Source: Fusarium oxysporum f. sp. lycopersici 4287
Lineage: Eukaryota; Ascomycota; Sordariomycetes; Hypocreales; Nectriaceae
Direction of reading: 5' to 3'
NCBI RefSeq assembly: GCF_000149955.1
Contig: NC_030992.1
Location: 1,395,073 to 1,459,072, forward strand
DNA length: 64,000 bases
Below the pieces are notes generated by a model that saw only the letters and a list, made by a program, of their open reading frames with translations, had not been told where the DNA came from and searched no databases. The position numbers were made by a program, and so were the translations under genes. Of the stretch, positions 1-10,767 are shown piece after piece (positions within the stretch are counted from its first letter, which is position 1; each line of letters opens with the position of its first letter).

Positions 1-458
1 AAGAGGTAGAGTAAATAGTTATGCTATTGTTCTGCTCCAGGCAGTTAATGGAGCCCAGCCCCGTTCTCCTAACTAAGGTCCTGCAAGACCCAGGAGATCC
101 TCTCCATGTATCTCAAAGTGTGCCCAAGCAACACAAATCTGTATCGTTTACATCCAGTAAAACAAACCATGACTCATCAAGTCATGAAGAAAATATAACA
201 AACATGTTTATCCTTTGCAAAATCACAACCCCAAACCTCAACTCTCCCCCTTAAATATCCGGTCGTCAAGGGTATTCGTTAAAGAATCGTATGCGTCAAA
301 GAAGTAATAGGAAGAAAGTTTTCATGATTAGCGTAGACGTCGTTCGCTTGCTTTTGGTTCTCTTCGTTTCGTCTCTCGTTCATCACAACCGTTGGTCCTG
401 GGGGGTATCTTAGATCGTACGTAGTAGCTTCGTCGTCTCTGTTTCCCTGGCGTATTGT
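1..458. other. Left flank, no gene seen
   Basis: No supported gene. The stretch is the 3' flank of the minus-strand gene that ends at 459. Short open frames here have no family resemblance and no splice-consistent extension. Confidence 0.5.
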
Positions 459-1254
459 TCACCGGCGTGCTCGGAGCCAGCGGAGCACGCTTCGGAGACT
501 GGGATCTTCTGCCGTCCAGCGGCCCATTCCTTCATCCGAGGCCTTGAGCTCGGCGTAGATTACTTCGTCGGCGATGGCTGAGAGCTCCTGTAGCAAGAGT
601 TAGTCTGAGATGGCTTAGAGCATTGAAGGCTACCGGGAATAATAGCCTGTAAAGGTTATCGTACCGCTCGCAGCTGTCGATCGCATGCTCGAAGTTGAGA
701 CTGGTTGCTCGAGTTTGGTACGCCGCCCTGCAGCACCTGATTTCTGTATTCAACCCATCGTTGAGCCGCCGCTTGTCGAAGGTAAATCTTCTGTCCCTCG
801 TGTCGTCTTGCGTACGCGTCCAAGAGAACTCTTCAAGGTGTTAATAATCTTGCCCCGATTTACTGTCTAGCAAACTTGAAGACCTACTGTTTAAGCTCGG
901 CCTTCATCTGCTCTTGCTCTCCACCAGGGGGAGTTGGCACGCTGGTGTCCGCACCACATTCCAGAATGTGTTGTCCATCCAGCGCACATTGTCGAAGGGC
1001 AGCCCATCCTTCGGTGTAATAGTCTGCAGTATCCTCAGGTTCGACAGGAGCAGCAGCTATGTAGTATTGCAGTGTTCGGAAATCAGAGAGAACTTCAGCA
1101 ACTCGCATTGTGCGGAACTCGTTTACTGTAGGAGATAACAAGTTCACGTGTCAGTGTCTCTGAGTCTTTGAGGGGGTCTGTGGTGGTGCAAAGATGCCAA
1201 TTGACCACCGTGGGTAGTTGCCAAGCTGGCCAGGTATAACTTACATCCGTCCAT
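459..1254 (-). CDS. Unrecognised four-exon gene, 180 aa
   Basis: I do not recognise this protein. The model joins exons 1254-1245, 1125-888, 830-665 and 587-459 on the minus strand. They total 543 nt, which is 180 codons plus TGA, with no internal stop. The introns have good ends: GTAAGT to CTACAG, GTAGGT to TTGAAG with an ATTAAC branch-like site, and GTACGA to CTACAG. The first exon is only 10 nt (M-D-G plus one base). The protein is hydrophilic, with an Asp/Glu/Tyr-rich N-terminal half (EPEDTADYYTEGW) and a helical, possibly coiled-coil C-terminal half from about residue 72 (EQEQMKAELKQ, then SQLRACDRQLRAEL), ending WLRARR. No signal peptide or membrane segment is visible. The nearest neighbour is SCL1, more than 3 kb away. 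The gene could be shorter: without the second intron, exon 2 reads straight to a TAG at 884-886 and gives an 83-residue protein. Confidence 0.6.
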
Positions 1255-4200
1255 TATTTCTTAGTATTTGGTTACAATTGCTTTCGAAAGGTCAAGGTGA
1301 TCAGACTAGCTGTGACACGAAGACAACGAGGCCAAAATGGAAGAAGAGGTAGGAAATAGAGTCGTAATGTATTCGAATCAAGCAAAATCGATTTGAATCG
1401 TAAAATAGTCGGTGATGAAAAAGTTGACGAAAATGGTAGGTAAGGAAATATTATAAGAGCTTTGTCATGTCGATCACTTGGTAACAGTTGAGAGAAGCCG
1501 GTTCTTCAATGCTTGCTTGATTGATTGACTGAACAATCGAAACAAGCAGCAGAACCGGGCATCCTTTTTGTATTGTATTATCGTGATGGTTGTCGAAGGC
1601 CTCCCAGATACTCCATCGAGAAACTAGAAACAGACACAGACAACAAGAAGAGTTCCAAGAAGCTCTTGCTCCAGAAAAGTCTCCGTCTAGTCTAACTTCA
1701 GTCTACAGCTCGACCTAAGCTTGCCAAAGGCATGCCATGCTCCACCAACGGGCAGCGAACGGCTACTAGGTCCAAGGGGGGATACCACCCGACATCAAGC
1801 ACCCCCTCTCTCTTCCTAGTCGAAGAGCCCCTACGACACACATGAGAGGCTCGGCAATTAAAGCCAGCCTTCTGAGACAGAATCCTGGGCCACCAGTGAG
1901 AGGGTCAAGATGTGCCTCCACTCAGAACGACCCTTTGCAAGCGCATGTCCAAGTGCAAGCTCAAAAACATCGACGACCCCGGACCAGCTGGTGGCAAACC
2001 ATCATGTTATCGAATGGAACCCAAGCACAAGGCCAAAGCCTTACCCTCAGCCCTACTCCTTACCCTGTCCTGCCCCTGGATATATGCAGAGTACTGCAGG
2101 GCCCGGAGAGTAAAGAGCCCCATGTAGGTAGTGTGTATGTGTGTGGCACGTCATGAGCATGGCATGGCATGGCATGGTGTTGAGGGTGAGGATGAAATCG
2201 ATGGGTGTGTGTCCAGCCACACCCGGTTTTTCTCTCCCGATAGGGTCGAGCATCCGTGATATTCTAGTTGAGAGGCGTCAAAGAGGCGTTTCTCTTTCTC
2301 CTCGGCTCGTCTTGTAGTTTAAGCACGATACCGTATTCCGTCTTTAGACAGAGCGGCGTGGGGTCAAGACTCAAGCCATTGCGAATTTCACATATCTTCA
2401 GTTTTCCGACGGACTAAAACATCCTAAAAAGTATCTTTGTCCGAGCAAACAAAGTAAAAATACACCGGGTATGTTAACGTTATACGCTACGAAACGTGCA
2501 GTCACTTTTTCTGCAGGGGTGTGGTTGTCAGAAACAAGTCTCCGCAGAGAGATGCTAAGCTTGAGATACCTGCCCTTGCGTATAGAGCAAAGCGACGGTC
2601 AAAGTATTTGATAGAGAGAAAAATAAATGTGTAGGTTGTTGAATAGCGCAGGTGGATGTGGTGGGTTGGCGCCGGCTCAGCTACCTGGCTACCCATGAGC
2701 CACTCACTAGCTGTTCCCGAATAGGAAACGCCCTGTAGCTCTATCGGGGCAGCGAGGCCAATAGGCGCGCGGATGAAGCTTTCACAACTGTCCGGGGCGA
2801 GCTGATGGCTGTAAAGGGTCAAGCCTATCTACACGAGGCCGTCTGAAAAGTGAATGTAACCCTACAAGGCATGGGCACGACACGACACAAGACAAAATCA
2901 AAAGGCTGAGTCAATAGCGGTGATTCCGATATGAGGAGTTATCGAAATAATGATTCATGTTGTTCACACGAGCGATTGACGACTCTTGTCACCGACTTCC
3001 AGCTTTGATACAGAATGTAATGTTAGATTAAATGGTTGACATGGGGGGTTAAGGTAGTCTATGTCAAGTCAGATCTGAAACCAGCCCAGGGCATGCTGCA
3101 TCTATCACAACTAGCTTGCTTACTTGGCTTGTCAATTCCAGCTCGTCCAGGTTCATTTCCAACAAGGCAGATCGCAGATATTGCAAAACATTGGGCTTTC
3201 CTCCAAATCATGAGGCACAGAATCGTCAGTTGACCGCATCTTCATTCATTACCAAGCATCCACAATCCAAGGAACTGGTCCTGGACCACGCTGTGGCGTC
3301 ATGCCCTCTATTCTTTGCATGACGCCGTTTGAGGCCGCTCACATTCTGTCCCCCAACCAACATCATTCCTCATGTTCTTCAACCGTTATTGACTTCGACA
3401 AACTAAAACTTTAGTCTACGAACTCTCTACCGTTCGCCTTCTCAACGTTCGCCTCCCATTCCATACCATCCTTAACACGAACTCCTCCGTCTCGGTTACT
3501 TTCCATCGCTCCCGCTCCCGCTCCCGCGCCTTGGTTCTGTAAACAACTTACATCAGAACTTGATCCTGTTTTTGGATTGGTCGTGGCTTGTCTTCTTTCA
3601 GCGCCCCTGGGAGGCTCAAATCGGCGCTTACTATAGGTAGCCAGCCATCAACTCCAAGGAGCTTCCCAGTAAACCAGGGGCCCCTGTAAAGACGTAGTAG
3701 TAGATCCGATCGACCGGATGGATGGCTTTCACTTTCAGATCATATTTCACAAGCCTTGTCAACAAGCTTGTGCATGCCAGGAGAAATATTCATTACCAAC
3801 CGCTTGTTTTCTCCAATTCTGTGCATTGACATATTTGATCCCATATGATTATCACTTCCAAGGATGTGATGAAGATACTAGCATATTTCGGGATAGCTCT
3901 GTCCGCATATTCATTCAAACTTGGAAATCATACGTGCAGTCACTCGTCAAGAAGCCTCTTTTGTCATTCACGTTCTAGATTCTCGTATGACTTAGAGATC
4001 AATTCCAATTGAGCTTGTTTTGGAGAAAGTAAATGGCATAGGTATGCGCATTGACCAAAATTAGAACAAACCACGCTAGAACAAACCTGCATCAAATCGA
4101 ACTGGCTTCGTTGCGAGGCTTGCGCCTTTGTTCATGTCTGAAATAGATCCACTATTGAGAAATATTGGTTTTCTCAACACTCAAACCTGCACTACACCCA

Positions 4201-4581
4201 TGACCCACTAACTGGCATATCTTAGTCCCATCGTAGGCTCTTAGTAACTTGGCGCGAGGCACACTCGTCCTCAATTGGGTCATCAGGCGCGACTGTTGTC
4301 ATTTGCTCAATTGAAAAGTCTCATCAGTTTCTATTGCACATGGTAAGGACGGCTAGTGACACACTGACGAGGACCCACGCCCACGACGGCATCCAAGTCT
4401 CTGATCTTGATAATCCATCCCCCTGCATTGGTATTGCGTGGCCCACGTTCCTGGGAACAGAATGTCGTCTCTGCAGCCCACGAATCAGGCCTCTGATTCC
4501 TCGCGACAAAGTGCACCGACCTTCTACTATGGCCGGCCGACTATGTTTCATCCCATGTTCCATATCATTCTCTCCACTCGC
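1255..4581. other. Long intergenic stretch, no gene supported
   Basis: About 3.3 kb without a gene I can support. It has a small GGCAT microrepeat around 2158-2178 and a pyrimidine-rich stretch near 3400-3530 with a CGCTCC/CCGCTC microrepeat that looks like an untranslated leader, but no convincing reading frame follows it. Open frames at 1842-2156, 2502-2822 and 3718-3978 are short and have no family features. Confidence 0.4.
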
Positions 4582-5608
4582 TCAGTCCTTCTCTGCGATA
4601 GCTTGTAACCGGTCGTCAATCTCGTCCTCGGTCAATGTTCGGAATCCCGAGTAGGTTCCCTCTTCACCGTCAGGTCGAGGTCCACCCACGATACCGATCT
4701 CGATCTCTCCCTTCTTGAAATCCATGCTCAGAACTGTGCTCAGTGTTGTGATGGCCAGCTCAACAACCTCCTCCCAAGATCCCTCCGCATGCTCCTTGTT
4801 GCGGAGCTTCTTCTCAAGGTGGTTCAGCGCCTCCTGTTGCTTCGGGCCTGCCGCAGTTCCCTTGTAACCGATGTAGTATCCAGCAGGGTCGCACTTGAAC
4901 AGCTGGGGGCCATATTCCGAGTCGAGCGAAATCAGAGTGGTCGCAACGCCGTAAGGTCGCATGTAAGCCTGGGGGTAAGGTCAGTATATGATTGGTCGCA
5001 GTTTTGAGGATGAGAATATGCTTACTCGTTGAGTGTAGACTTGGCTGATGTTGGCAAGACGCTTGGCTAGTGCATCAGCTGGCATCTCATACCCATACTT
5101 GTATCGAAATTCTGCTGCTTCGCCCTGAGCCCTTTGAGCGAAAGCCCGGGCATCTGCGATGGATCCTGTGATGACGCAGCCGACTGAGGGAGAGAGCTGG
5201 AAGATATGAGTGACAGAGGCGGGGTCCATAAGCTTGTCCTATTGTCATCATCAGTGCTGATCATGAGATTGTCCAACATTATCAACATACGGGAACCTTC
5301 TTCTGAGACAGAACAACAGCACAGTCCTTGCCTCTCACACCGACGGACATAATGTTGGCAGCCGTAATCGCCTTGAAGGCGTACTCTGCATTCATGTCAG
5401 TCCTGAATCATGTATCCATCAACGTCATTGGTCAAAGAAGTCGTAGGGTTCGGTGCTCTTGACGCTCGGGATTCGCATACCAACTTGGTACAGCCGACCA
5501 TTATCAGCGAAGATGGTAATGTGTCGATCGTATGCGCCGGCTGTTTAATTGTGTGTTAGCAAGGATGCCATAGACCGGATTGATGCAGCAGCATAGCATA
5601 CCCGACAT
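4582..5608 (-). CDS. SCL1: 20S proteasome subunit alpha-1 (Scl1/PSMA6 type)
   Basis: This is an alpha-ring subunit of the 20S core proteasome, which degrades ubiquitin-tagged proteins in cytosol and nucleus. Five exons (5608-5602, 5540-5481, 5385-5291, 5238-5026, 4968-4582) give 762 nt, or 253 aa, the usual size for this subunit. The N-terminus reads [26 protein letters not shown], the alpha-subunit signature helix region in its Scl1 form. Later come [27 protein letters not shown] and [20 protein letters not shown], all characteristic of alpha-1/PSMA6 and not of other alpha subunits. The catalytic N-terminal Thr is absent, as expected for an alpha subunit. The start ATG is followed after 7 nt by the first intron, so exon 1 is tiny. 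The gene is divergent from the WKF-domain gene, with about 880 bp between the two starts. Confidence 0.95.
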
Positions 5609-6487
5609 TGTGGAGGATTTGTGTTATTTAACGGTTCGGGATCGGGTAGAATTAGCGGATGAAGCTCAAGAAGAACTCGTTAAGTTCTGAATGAGGCGAG
5701 TTTGAGATGTTGATTGACGTTGCGGAGGTTGAGGGGAGCTATTGTGGGTTGAGATAATCGACGCGTTAGCAGGAGCTTGCCTAGAGCACAGTGAGGCAAC
5801 GGAGCTCAATGGGAAGGCTGAGTTGATGCCTCGCTGGCATTATGTAATCCTCAGGCAGAATGTGGTAGGTGGCAGGGTGATAGAAAAGACAGACACTACG
5901 ATACCTTCTCATAAGAGAAGCCTGGGATTCGTTCATCGGTTAAAAGCTATTTTGCGAGTTCAAACTACATAAAAGGCTGTATAAAACCAGAAAATTCCAG
6001 CACTTTATACCCCCAGAGAGGTCTGAGATGATAAAGTCCCCAGTCAGTCTCTCAAGCTCTTTCCATATAATATTGTCGTCCAAGCTCTCCACATTCCTTA
6101 TCTTATCGCAATCCTAGATCCACTCATGATAATCCTCAGAAAAAAAGTTGCTTGACAACCCAGGAGATCCGGCCCGCAACAACACGACATTGCATATCGG
6201 CCTTGCACTTGCACTACGCTAAAAGGAACCTGCAGAACTGACAACTCAGTGCCCCCCTTTAGACTTTGTGCTGTTGTTATTGGCCCTTTGGAAGTCAACA
6301 GAGAATCCACCGCTCACACAGCAGCTAGAAGAAAATTCGTGGACCCTGGCAACTACAGCAAATCTGAGGAAGTTGAAGAAAACACAAATCTCAGAATCTC
6401 AACTTTTGAGAGTCGAAGTCCGTTCCTGTTCTTGTTACTGTTTCTCGGTCCTCCCCTTCAAACCAACTGTACAAATATCATCTCACA
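5609..6487. promoter_or_regulatory. Divergent promoter region
   Basis: This 879-bp stretch separates the divergent start codons of SCL1 (minus) and the WKF-domain gene (plus), so it must hold both promoters. I see no proteasome-associated control element (GGTGGCAAA) that I could mark with confidence. Open frames inside it are short and unsupported. Confidence 0.5.
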
Positions 6488-7672
6488 ATGTCTGGTCAAA
6501 CTCCCGCCTGGAAGAAATTGGGCTTGAAGCTCAAGCAACCTTCTGATGCATCTGAGCCCAGCCTTGGGCACCCAACCAGCAGGACAAGCACAAGCACCCA
6601 GTCAAGTACAAAGAGAAAATTCGACGCCCCGCCGCCTTCCAATTCCTCTCAGGTTGCTAAGCGACCACGTCAGGATGAAGCCACAACAAGTTGGAATGCA
6701 CCAGGACAGTTAAAGAGGCAGAAGTCAGTCACCTTTGCCGATGCACCACCCAACAACCACTTTGTCAGGACACCATCAAGGCCCGTTAAACAGAGCAAGG
6801 CCAAGAGCAAAGGCCCCGCAAAGAAACCCAAACCCCAGGTTCCTACTGATCTCAAGCCTGCGCTTGAATACTTGAGGCTCTGGAAGACAGCTCGCGATAG
6901 CTGGAAGTTCAACAAAAACCACCAGTCAAACCTAATCAAGCACGTTTTCGATGCCGATGGAATCCCCGCCTCTGACATTGAAACCTTCTACGACTACATC
7001 CAAGACTTGAAGGGCTTTGTGAGGATGCGACTGCTGGAGAATGCTCGCGAGGTTAGGGACCAGGACCAATCGGATGGAGCAAAGGTGTTCCCTGAGGGAA
7101 CCAAAGACCTTGAGGCTACTCAACAACGATATGAGGAGGTCCTTGCTAGAATCCTTGAAAATCACCCAGTGGGAACTAAGAGAAAGGGCTTCACCGAGGT
7201 CGATTACCTCTCGGACTCAGAAGAGGAGGATGTCATCATTCGCCGACTTGTGAAGCGCATGAGAGCTGAGCTTGTCATTGATGAACTTTCCGATGGCGAA
7301 GACACTGAGGCCAGCATCGCATCATCACAGACCATCACTGCAAGCGATAATAACGTCACATCAACTACAGATGCAGAGAAGACTGTGAAGATCGCCGACG
7401 GCGTTCCCGGAAAACGTCGACGAAAGCTCCGTGTGAATGTCGAAGACAGCGATTCCAGCAGTTCCGAGTCGGACTCGGACTCTGATTCCGATAGTGACTC
7501 CGACACCAGCAGCAGCGGGAGCTCGTCATCGTCCGAGGACGAATCTGAGAATGAGGCCCCGGCACGACCTTATCGACAGTCCGGTGAGGAAGATTCGAGC
7601 GATTCCTCGTCTTCCTCGGATGAGTCAAGCTCTGGCGACAGCTCGAGTGAGGATGATTCGGACTCTGAGTGA
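6488..7672 (+). CDS. WKF-domain protein (C7orf50-like)
   Basis: A single-exon gene of 394 aa. Residues about 121-190 form a WKF domain, with the core RLWKTARDSWKFNKNHQ followed by HVFDADGIP and YDYIQDLKGFVRMRLLE. This is the domain of human C7orf50 and its fungal relatives, which are nucleolar or ribosome-biogenesis-linked proteins of poorly known function. The N-terminal 120 residues are basic and disordered, with KRKF and KRPRQ patches that could act as nuclear localisation signals. The C-terminal 85 residues are a long acidic serine tract (SSESDSDSDSDSD type), a likely casein kinase 2 target and typical of nucleolar chaperone-like proteins. The start context ACAATGTCTGG is good and it is the first ATG after the 5' region. 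The nucleolar role is inferred from family and composition. Confidence 0.85.
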   Translation: MSGQTPAWKKLGLKLKQPSDASEPSLGHPTSRTSTSTQSSTKRKFDAPPPSNSSQVAKRPRQDEATTSWNAPGQLKRQKSVTFADAPPNNHFVRTPSRPVKQSKAKSKGPAKKPKPQVPTDLKPALEYLRLWKTARDSWKFNKNHQSNLIKHVFDADGIPASDIETFYDYIQDLKGFVRMRLLENAREVRDQDQSDGAKVFPEGTKDLEATQQRYEEVLARILENHPVGTKRKGFTEVDYLSDSEEEDVIIRRLVKRMRAELVIDELSDGEDTEASIASSQTITASDNNVTSTTDAEKTVKIADGVPGKRRRKLRVNVEDSDSSSSESDSDSDSDSDSDTSSSGSSSSSEDESENEAPARPYRQSGEEDSSDSSSSSDESSSGDSSSEDDSDSE

Positions 7673-7880
7673 AGATTATGATACCCGTCTTTGATGACAC
7701 AGGATTAGGACGAAGCTGGAGCCGGATAGACTGTCAAACCATGTTCACAAACTAATTTTATCGACATACCTACGCATCATGTTTCAATGTATGTCTATTG
7801 GCATATTTATCTGTGGACGTAAAGAGAGGCTCTAATGAGCGTTGCAATGGTATATGTTATTTAGAGATCATCGTATTCCT

Positions 7881-8846
7881 TTAAGCATACAACTTGGTGA
7901 ACCCTTCGTTTGGTGGTTGAAGCCAATTCTTATCATCATAATCCCTGTCTTGTCCTTCAATGATGTGGAACGTGTAAATAATTCGTCCCTTTTGACTGAT
8001 GTTCTTCTCGCTCTTATGCAACAGGTTGCCGTGAATAAGGACTAGATCACCAGCCTTGACTTCTCCAGGGACATACTCATGTTGTCCGTCTGGCGCTGCT
8101 TGTCCGTAGCCTACTGCTGCAGGGAATTTTGGCCCATCATTGTCTACCATCTCTGTACCCACATTGCCTGCCTTGCGAACGAGTCTTTTCTCAACTGGTG
8201 CCCAGAGATGTGAACCAGGCAGGAAACTTAGACATCCATTTTCAAGCGTGGCATCTTCAAGTGCATACCAGAAACCGACCGCCGATGGAGGGTTGGTGTA
8301 CAAGAAAGTGCTATCCTGGCGGATGTTAGTCAGTCATAAAACAGCATCAGGTTGACATACTTGGTGGGGAGGCACGGCGCCTCCTATTTCTGGTTGCTTG
8401 CAGATAACCATGCTCTGCAGACACCGAGGGTCTTTGAAGCCAAGGCTACGTGCCACAGCAGGTGGGCTGACCTTGCTTGTATCGTGGTCCAGAAGACGAG
8501 CAAATGGAGGCGATAGAGCGTGCAAGTAATGGCCAATTTTGTTAACAGCACGAGCCTTGGGCTTGGTGAGTTTTCCATCGTCGTCAAAGGCGTCTTCCTC
8601 GAAGAAGAACCGGACCTTATCGCCTGAAGTCAGGAAGTAGTCGTCACCAACATGGTCACGTTTCTCGCCGGTTGAGAAACGTGTGAGAGGGTGGTCATCT
8701 AGCGAGAAAGTTTCGAGAAGATTGTGAGTTTCGTCGAGTAGAGATTTGACAGTTGAGCTGGAGAGGGCGCCAGGGAGAATGAGGTAGCCATCGCGGTTGA
8801 AGGTGTCCAGTTGATCTGGTGAGAGACCTGGGGTATCAGTAGTCAT
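7881..8846 (-). CDS. Phytanoyl-CoA dioxygenase-family protein (PHYHD1-like)
   Basis: A non-haem Fe(II)/2-oxoglutarate dioxygenase of the PhyH family, 306 aa from two exons (8846-8361 and 8315-7881) joined over a 45-nt intron. The N-terminus carries the family motif DQLDTFNRDGYLILPG. The iron-binding triad is visible: H161 and D163 in PPHQD and H262 in GNLLHKSEKN. R273 in QKGR is the likely 2-oxoglutarate anchor. The intron falls inside the HxD motif, between the Gln and Asp codons. The sequence VKAGDLVLIHGNLLHKSEKN and the NWLQPP tail place it closer to PHYHD1 than to peroxisomal phytanoyl-CoA hydroxylase. The extreme C-terminus is KLYA, and I see no clear peroxisomal targeting signal. The substrate is unknown. 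It ends about 210 bp from the convergent WKF-domain gene. Confidence 0.88.
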
Positions 8847-9355
8847 GGTGTTTTTATTTCAAGGAGTTAAGTAGTGCTTGGGTATAAGTTGAGGTGATTT
8901 ATCTTTATCTGAGCCGAGGTTGTGTGGGATAAGTTCATGTTGATAAAGAGTCGAAGGTGGGGAGCTACATATACCCCGCCTGCATCACCACATGCCTCAT
9001 ACGGTTATACTAACTACGACACACACAGCAGTTGTATCACTAAGAGGAAGATTGTAAGCTGACTTGATTGTGGGCTCTCACAGTTCGGATTTTGACTACC
9101 AACAGACACAGCTGCTTGTGATGATTATACGTCATGGTTTCTAGTCACATGCAATCGGCGAAATAATCTATCGATTTACTAAATCTATTTCAAGGTAGCT
9201 ACAGCAGAGCCCCTCGTATCAGTTCAGATCAGCATCTTGAAATGTACCAGACATCTAACACCAGTGACTCTTTACTCAAAACCAAAACACCTGCCCATGA
9301 GAACATCAAACGAGAAAATATGCACCAAATCCAAGCATTAGTTATTGTAGACTTC
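8847..9355. other. Promoter of dioxygenase gene and 3' flank of membrane-protein gene
   Basis: A 509-bp tandem gap between two minus-strand genes. It should hold the promoter of the dioxygenase gene and the terminator of the claudin-like gene. No gene-like frame is supported. Confidence 0.5.
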
Positions 9356-10088
9356 CTAAGCATCGAGAGGGTCCGACAAGAAATCGTATCCTTCCTCGGG
9401 AGGAAGAAGGTATGCGGAGAAAGCAATACCAGTGGCAGTCAGAAGACAAATAACTGCCGCGGTGGTGCTGAGGTAGAACGACGTATCGAGCGACCACCCA
9501 GGAATATTGAACTGATCATCATGATCATAAAGATACGCCTAGCATAGATTAGTTTGTATCCAAATAGTTCCGTAGCAGACCAACTCACCACGATAGAAAT
9601 GGCCACAAATTCCATAACAGAAATCAATGTCAACATGCCAGCGGCAAAAGGCCATCCAGTCTCGCGCTTGTATTTCCCACCGCACATGATGACAACAAAA
9701 GTCACCAAACCACCCAAGCATAAGAGAGTAGCAAATGATGCTAGAAATCCAACGGTCCTCCACATGGAGCAGAAGTATCGTTCACCTCCTTGACAGAGAT
9801 CCTTGGGAGGGAATGGTCGACAGTATGGATCATCCAACGTTGAACAGCTCTTGTGTAAACCGATATGTCTCTCGACTATCTCGCCGGTGGCCGAAGTAAC
9901 GGAGTATGTTACCCAGTTGGGGAGCCATATCGGGATTACTATCATGACCGTCGCTATTGTTTGTCAACTTGAGATGAACTAGAACCGGGCGCATACGTCA
10001 TTGCAGGCGCGTGCTGTGGCAGAAAGTCGGAAAACCTACCAGCTACAAAGGCCGCCAGGGCCGAAGTGTATACCGAGACTCGCGTCAT
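9356..10088 (-). CDS. Claudin-like four-transmembrane protein
   Basis: Three exons (10088-10040, 9953-9589, 9538-9356) give 597 nt, or 198 aa, with consistent frames. Four hydrophobic segments are visible: one at the N-terminus that crosses the first intron (ALAAFVAATVMIVIPIW), then FLASFATLLCLGGLVTFVVIM, GMLTLISVMEFVAISIV, and a last one in exon 3 (STTAAVICLLTATGIAF). The first extracellular loop has a GLHKSC motif plus more cysteines (YCRPFP, LCQGG, FCSMW), resembling the claudin/SUR7-type W-GL-C-C loop pattern. The C-terminus is short and acidic (PPEEGYDFLSDPLDA). Fungal relatives of this fold sit in the plasma membrane or eisosome-like domains, and the role here is an inference from topology. 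I cannot tell whether it belongs to SUR7/PalI or to an unrelated tetraspan family. Confidence 0.72.
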
Positions 10089-10767
10089 GGTGTATATTGC
10101 AGTTTATTGTCGAGTTTGAATGAATTAGATTGAGGTTGTGTGGTAGGCAGAAGAAGAAATGTCGATGCCTTGTGGTGGCCTGCCTTGAAAACAGCCCAGT
10201 TCATGTGCCAGGGTAAGTGCTACAGCTTATGAGTGGTTGATGCCAAGTTTCATTAATGGGTTTGGCGGGGATCAAATTGTGGCTTAGTTTGCGATGCAAC
10301 CAAAGATAAGCGACCAATAGAATTTCACGATCCATGTGTTACGAATTATTGAGAACTGAACGATGTCTCATGGGAGAAACAAGCCTCAAGAGGTTAATGC
10401 GATGACTTTGAGCCTTAAGCGCTAACTTATTCCCATAAACACCAAAAATTATCCTCTTCTTTAAGTAGAAAATGACAACACTCAAATCATCACCAAGCAA
10501 GCATGTGACAAATGACTTTGAAGACGCTGTATTGATAGAGATGTCAGGCAAAATAAACTCATCAAACATCGCCGCTTGAAAGAATGCGACAGAAAATCAC
10601 ATTAACACAATCATCCATTCGTCTATTCCGACAATATCGTCGAAGACCGGCCAAGAACATATGCCCTTCTGGAAACCCTCCATGTAATAATCCCCCAGGT
10701 ATAAAGTCTGTATCAAAACACCCGCAAAACACCCAAACCTCAAAATTCCCAATGCAATGCAGTTGTC
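10089..10767. other. Gap between two minus-strand genes
   Basis: A 679-bp gap holding the promoter of the claudin-like gene and the 3' end of the IFRD-family gene. A short open frame at 10339-10569 has no recognisable feature. Confidence 0.45.

Noticed and set aside
884..1147. Model of a two-exon 83-aa protein ending at the TAG at 884-886
   Set aside because: Kept only as an alternative: adding the GTAGGT intron at 887 joins two further exons in phase with protein-like sequence, which is unlikely by chance.
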